A stretch of DNA of 42,730 nucleotides, taken from a virus. The DNA lies in the IMG/VR virus record IMGVR_UViG_3300042888_001512, positions 1-42,730 of that record. One strand, given 5' to 3'. This document shows positions 40,691-42,730 of the stretch, piece by piece. How positions within the stretch are numbered: position 1 is the stretch's first letter; the number at the start of each line of letters is the position of its first letter. The notes under the pieces are model-generated. The model searched no databases, was not told the origin of the DNA, and saw only the letters and a list, made by a program, of their open reading frames with translations. The position numbers and the translations under genes were made by a program.

Positions 40691-41938
40691 CTAAATCAAA
40701 TTTAGAGTTTTTTTTTCGTTCACTAATTTAGTATAAAGTTCTCTTCTTTGTTTACATACAGATTTCATATCGTATGTACCGTTTACCGTATTATATAGAT
40801 TTTCACCCATAGTTGTTATAATTTCAGGATTCTCAACTAATCTTTTTAAATGAGAATACCATAATTTATGGTTTTTAATTGTTGGCACTAATAACCCATT
40901 ACCATTTTCGTTATATGTACCACCTTTTTCATACGAATCTATAATATCAATTTTATAAGGTCCGAAATCTTGACCAACAACTGCCTTTTTATGGAATCCC
41001 GCCTCAATCACCTTTAATTGTGATTTTACTTTGTTGAATGTACTTTCTTTTAAGGGTGCCAAAGAAATGTCAAATAAGTTATAATTAGATGCATATGAAG
41101 TAATAGGTTTAGTCCATACTCTTCTATATGGTTCGTTATTAACATTTTCATATTCTTTGTTTTCAAAAGTGTGTAAGAATTTTTTATAATCTTCACTTAC
41201 AATCTTATAGTCATCTGTAAATATTTTTTCATAATGGTACCAAACAGATTCCATAGGTTTGATTGGTCTCTGTTGTTGTTTTCCAGTTGTACTATCAATT
41301 GTAGTAACACTACCTCTAAGATCAAAACCACATAATACAAATTGTACTTTGTCTATTAACCCATCACTTTTAAATTTACCTGCAACAGTTCTTAAAATTT
41401 CTAAATCTTTCATATGTGAAGAACCGCCTAACCAACCAATTCTAACCCTATCACTCTTTTCATTATTACTTATGTATTGTTTTTCTTCTGTGTTAATTGC
41501 ATTTGGGATTACGAAAACATTTTTATTAATTTTCCTAATCTCATCCGCAAAAATAGGTGTTGTTGTTGTAACATTCCTAGAAACTTTAATATTATTTAAT
41601 ATTTTCTTATCTAACTGATGTTGTTGTATGATTGCCCACGCTGGGTGATCAGGACCAGGTGACCAATGATCATCTAAATCCATAATTGTCGCAATACCTA
41701 ACTCATCACATCTTTCTAATAATTTAGGTAAATTGTCATAATCACCTAATGTACGATGATAGTGTATCAAATCATACTGTTTCAAATATGAATCATTATC
41801 TAAGTCTGGTTCGTAATCGATATCGACTTTAAAATCATTAGGAAAGTATTCTTCTAATTTAATGTGAGGGATTGTTGATCTGTAATAACTGACACCTGTT
41901 CTGTCGCTTGGTACTACCAATATGTTAATTTTATTCAT
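40691..41938 (-). CDS. GT-B glycosyltransferase (GT4-like)
   Basis: The 415-residue protein has INILVVPSDRTGVSYYRSTI (residues 3-22), the glycine-containing acceptor loop, then YDLIHYHRTLGDYDNLPKLL and ATIMDLDDHWSPGPDHPAW. The C-terminal half has RVRIGWLGGSSHMKDLEIL (about 165-183) and KVIEAGFHKKAVVGQDFGPY (about 330-350), the GT4 donor site with the glutamate. Soluble. It is the first gene of the long minus-strand run, reading away from the divergent control region at 41939-42060, and is separated by 39 bases from the HD gene. Sugar unknown. Confidence 0.85.
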   Translation of the reverse strand: MNKINILVVPSDRTGVSYYRSTIPHIKLEEYFPNDFKVDIDYEPDLDNDSYLKQYDLIHYHRTLGDYDNLPKLLERCDELGIATIMDLDDHWSPGPDHPAWAIIQQHQLDKKILNNIKVSRNVTTTTPIFADEIRKINKNVFVIPNAINTEEKQYISNNEKSDRVRIGWLGGSSHMKDLEILRTVAGKFKSDGLIDKVQFVLCGFDLRGSVTTIDSTTGKQQQRPIKPMESVWYHYEKIFTDDYKIVSEDYKKFLHTFENKEYENVNNEPYRRVWTKPITSYASNYNLFDISLAPLKESTFNKVKSQLKVIEAGFHKKAVVGQDFGPYKIDIIDSYEKGGTYNENGNGLLVPTIKNHKLWYSHLKRLVENPEIITTMGENLYNTVNGTYDMKSVCKQRRELYTKLVNEKKTLNLI

Positions 41939-42060
41939 AATAAATTTTTTTAGAAATATACTATTTTCTTTATTTTTTTAAATAGTAAAAAAAAATTCTT
42001 AAAAAAATTTGGCAGTTAAAAAAATTTGTATTACTTTTACAATAACAAAACAAAACAACT
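41939..42060. promoter_or_regulatory. Divergent control region with a host-type promoter and an inverted repeat
   Basis: This 122-base AT-rich gap separates the minus-strand operon from the + strand gene at 42061. Toward the right, TTTG (42008-42011), 20 bases and TACTTTTA (42032-42039) match the Bacteroidota promoter TTTG-N20-TAnnTTTG except for the last base. Toward the left, the minus strand reads TATATTTC at 41960-41953, seven of eight matches to the -7 box, but without a -33 TTTG. ACTATTT / AAATAGT (41960-41966 and 41980-41986) form a 7-base inverted repeat with a 13-base loop, which could be an operator or a hairpin. No TATTTATT box is present. Confidence 0.6.
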
Positions 42061-42630
42061 ATGGAAAATTCATCAATCGTATCAAAAGTAAAAGAGTACA
42101 AAGGAAACAACGGATTTATCCTTTCTCTACAAGGTGGACTTAACAAATATGGTTCACTTACACCTAAACAACTTTCCGCAGCAGAGAGTTTCTTCAATAA
42201 ATTCGAACAACCTAAACCACAAGTTTCTGAAGGTAAAGAGGTTAATGTTAACCTTAAAGTTTCTAAATTTATTGCAAAAAGAATTGCAGAGGAGAATAAA
42301 TTGGACTTCCGTCCTTTTTTAGTTACAATCTCAAAAGTTTTGAGAAGTACTAATAAGGCTTACGAAGTAGTTGGTAGAATGAACACTTCAGATGTAACTT
42401 CTTGCAGATGTTGTGGTTTGGATTTGACTGATTGGAAATCGCAGGCAACTGGTGTCGGTCCAGTATGTGCAAAGAATTTAGGTATCCCTTATGTTAAAAA
42501 AGAAGAGGATGTTGTAGTATTTAAAAAACTACTTAAGTTGAAAATTGAGGAGATTGGTGATTTAACTTTTTGGGTTCCTAAGTCTCAGATTGTTGAGGGA
42601 TTGGGTGAATTACAATCACAATTGTCTTAA
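42061..42630 (+). CDS. Zinc-ribbon protein of unknown function (DUF6011-like C-terminal motif)
   Basis: The 189-residue protein has a helical, basic N-terminus and a compact cysteine cluster TSCRCCGLDLTDWKSQATG followed by VGPVCAKNLG (residues about 113-140). The spacing and the S-x-x-x-G-x-G-P-x-C ending match the short zinc-binding module found at the end of many phage proteins (DUF6011 type). The module is thought to bind metal; biological role not known. It is transcribed alone from a host-type promoter at 42008-42039 with a leader of about 15-20 bases and is followed by a terminator, so it is likely an early gene. Confidence 0.85.
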   Translation: MENSSIVSKVKEYKGNNGFILSLQGGLNKYGSLTPKQLSAAESFFNKFEQPKPQVSEGKEVNVNLKVSKFIAKRIAEENKLDFRPFLVTISKVLRSTNKAYEVVGRMNTSDVTSCRCCGLDLTDWKSQATGVGPVCAKNLGIPYVKKEEDVVVFKKLLKLKIEEIGDLTFWVPKSQIVEGLGELQSQLS

Positions 42631-42635
42631 AAAGA

Positions 42636-42660
42636 AAAACCCTCTACTGAGGGTTTTTTT
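42636..42660. terminator. Bidirectional intrinsic terminator between convergent genes
   Basis: AAAACCCTC / GAGGGTTTT (42636-42644 and 42649-42657) with a TACT loop has T runs on both strands. It lies 6 bases after the stop of the zinc-ribbon gene and 3 bases from the stop of the convergent minus-strand gene. Confidence 0.92.
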
Positions 42661-42662
42661 AT

Positions 42663-42730
42663 TTATCTTCTTTTTTGTGGTAGTGGTTTCAGTTTACCTG
42701 AGAAAGTTGTACCACCAACCCTTATCTGAA
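42663..42730 (-). CDS. C-terminal end of a minus-strand gene cut by the window edge
   Basis: On the minus strand a frame open from the window edge reads QIRVGGTTFSGKLKPLPQKR and one more Arg before TAA at 42665-42663. It ends 3 bases from a bidirectional terminator, where a convergent gene would be expected to end. Only 21 residues are visible, so nothing can be said about function. Confidence 0.6.
   Translation of the reverse strand, partial: QIRVGGTTFSGKLKPLPQKRR

Noticed and set aside
16328-41938. Glycosyltransferases as DNA-base glucosylation enzymes like those of T4
   Set aside because: No dCMP hydroxymethylase or similar base-modifying gene is seen here, and none of the GT motifs look like T4 alpha- or beta-glucosyltransferase. 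It cannot be excluded from this window alone.
16328-41938. A bacterial capsule or O-antigen locus instead of phage DNA
   Set aside because: The genes are in one continuous transcript direction with PhoH, dUTPase, late sigma and tail genes, and membrane export and polymerisation genes are missing.
41970-42197. Minus-strand 75-codon frame over the divergent control region
   Set aside because: It runs antisense to the zinc-ribbon gene and through the promoter region; no supporting start signal.
1-42730. CRISPR arrays, tRNA genes, insertion sequences or attachment sites
   Set aside because: No regular direct repeats, cloverleaf-like stretches, transposase motifs or integrase genes were noticed; nearly all DNA is covered by protein genes.

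Overview
The window is part of the genome of a T4-like, contractile-tailed (myovirus) phage, and its host is most likely a member of the Bacteroidota. The phage identity rests on the head-gene series on the + strand: large terminase (gp17-like), portal (gp20), prohead protease (gp21), scaffold (gp22) and major capsid protein (gp23). A gp55-like late sigma factor, a baseplate spike-like protein, PhoH and dUTPase are also present. The host inference rests on promoters and translation starts. Two sites match the Bacteroidota form TTTG-N20-TAnnTTTG (9194-9225 exact, 42008-42039 with one mismatch). Most genes start after A-rich leaders without a clear Shine-Dalgarno sequence. The DNA is very AT-rich and almost every base is coding.

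Layout. Positions 1-10082 (+ strand) hold the head-morphogenesis module, with several short genes of unknown function between the T4 landmarks. From 41938 down to 10057 there is one uninterrupted minus-strand run of about 40 genes, many with ATGA or TAATG overlaps. Read in transcription order it starts with a GT-B glycosyltransferase, an HD-domain protein, dUTPase and a small unknown. Next comes a glycan block of about 23 kb (roughly 39.3 to 20.2 kb, with two further glycosyltransferases at 18.2-16.3 kb). PhoH and three small genes sit within the end of that block. It ends with the late sigma factor and a tail/baseplate set (15.5 to 10.1 kb). At the right edge a + strand zinc-ribbon gene (42061-42630) converges on the tail end of another minus-strand gene.

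The notable system is the glycan block. It encodes both steps from GDP-mannose to GDP-L-fucose (Gmd and Fcl), an alpha-1,3-type fucosyltransferase (GT10) and an alpha-1,2-type fucosyltransferase (GT11). Around these are about thirteen more known or likely glycosyltransferases, two fused nucleotidyltransferase enzymes (one with a kinase, one with a HAD phosphatase), a free HAD phosphatase, two cupins, a GatZ/KbaZ-type aldolase-like protein, two SAM methyltransferases, an SGNH esterase-like protein and a glycerophosphodiesterase-like protein. I see no membrane-spanning flippase, polymerase or lipid-carrier transferase. This suggests a branched, fucosylated and probably methylated or acylated glycan built in the cytoplasm, most simply on virion proteins; that target is inference.

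Regulation. Seven copies of a TATTTAT(T/A) box lie in short gaps directly upstream of virion genes or operons on both strands. None was noticed at the starts of the glycan genes. With the gp55-like sigma factor in the same window, this is a coherent candidate late-promoter system. Strong intrinsic terminators follow the gene after the portal, the capsid gene and the zinc-ribbon gene.
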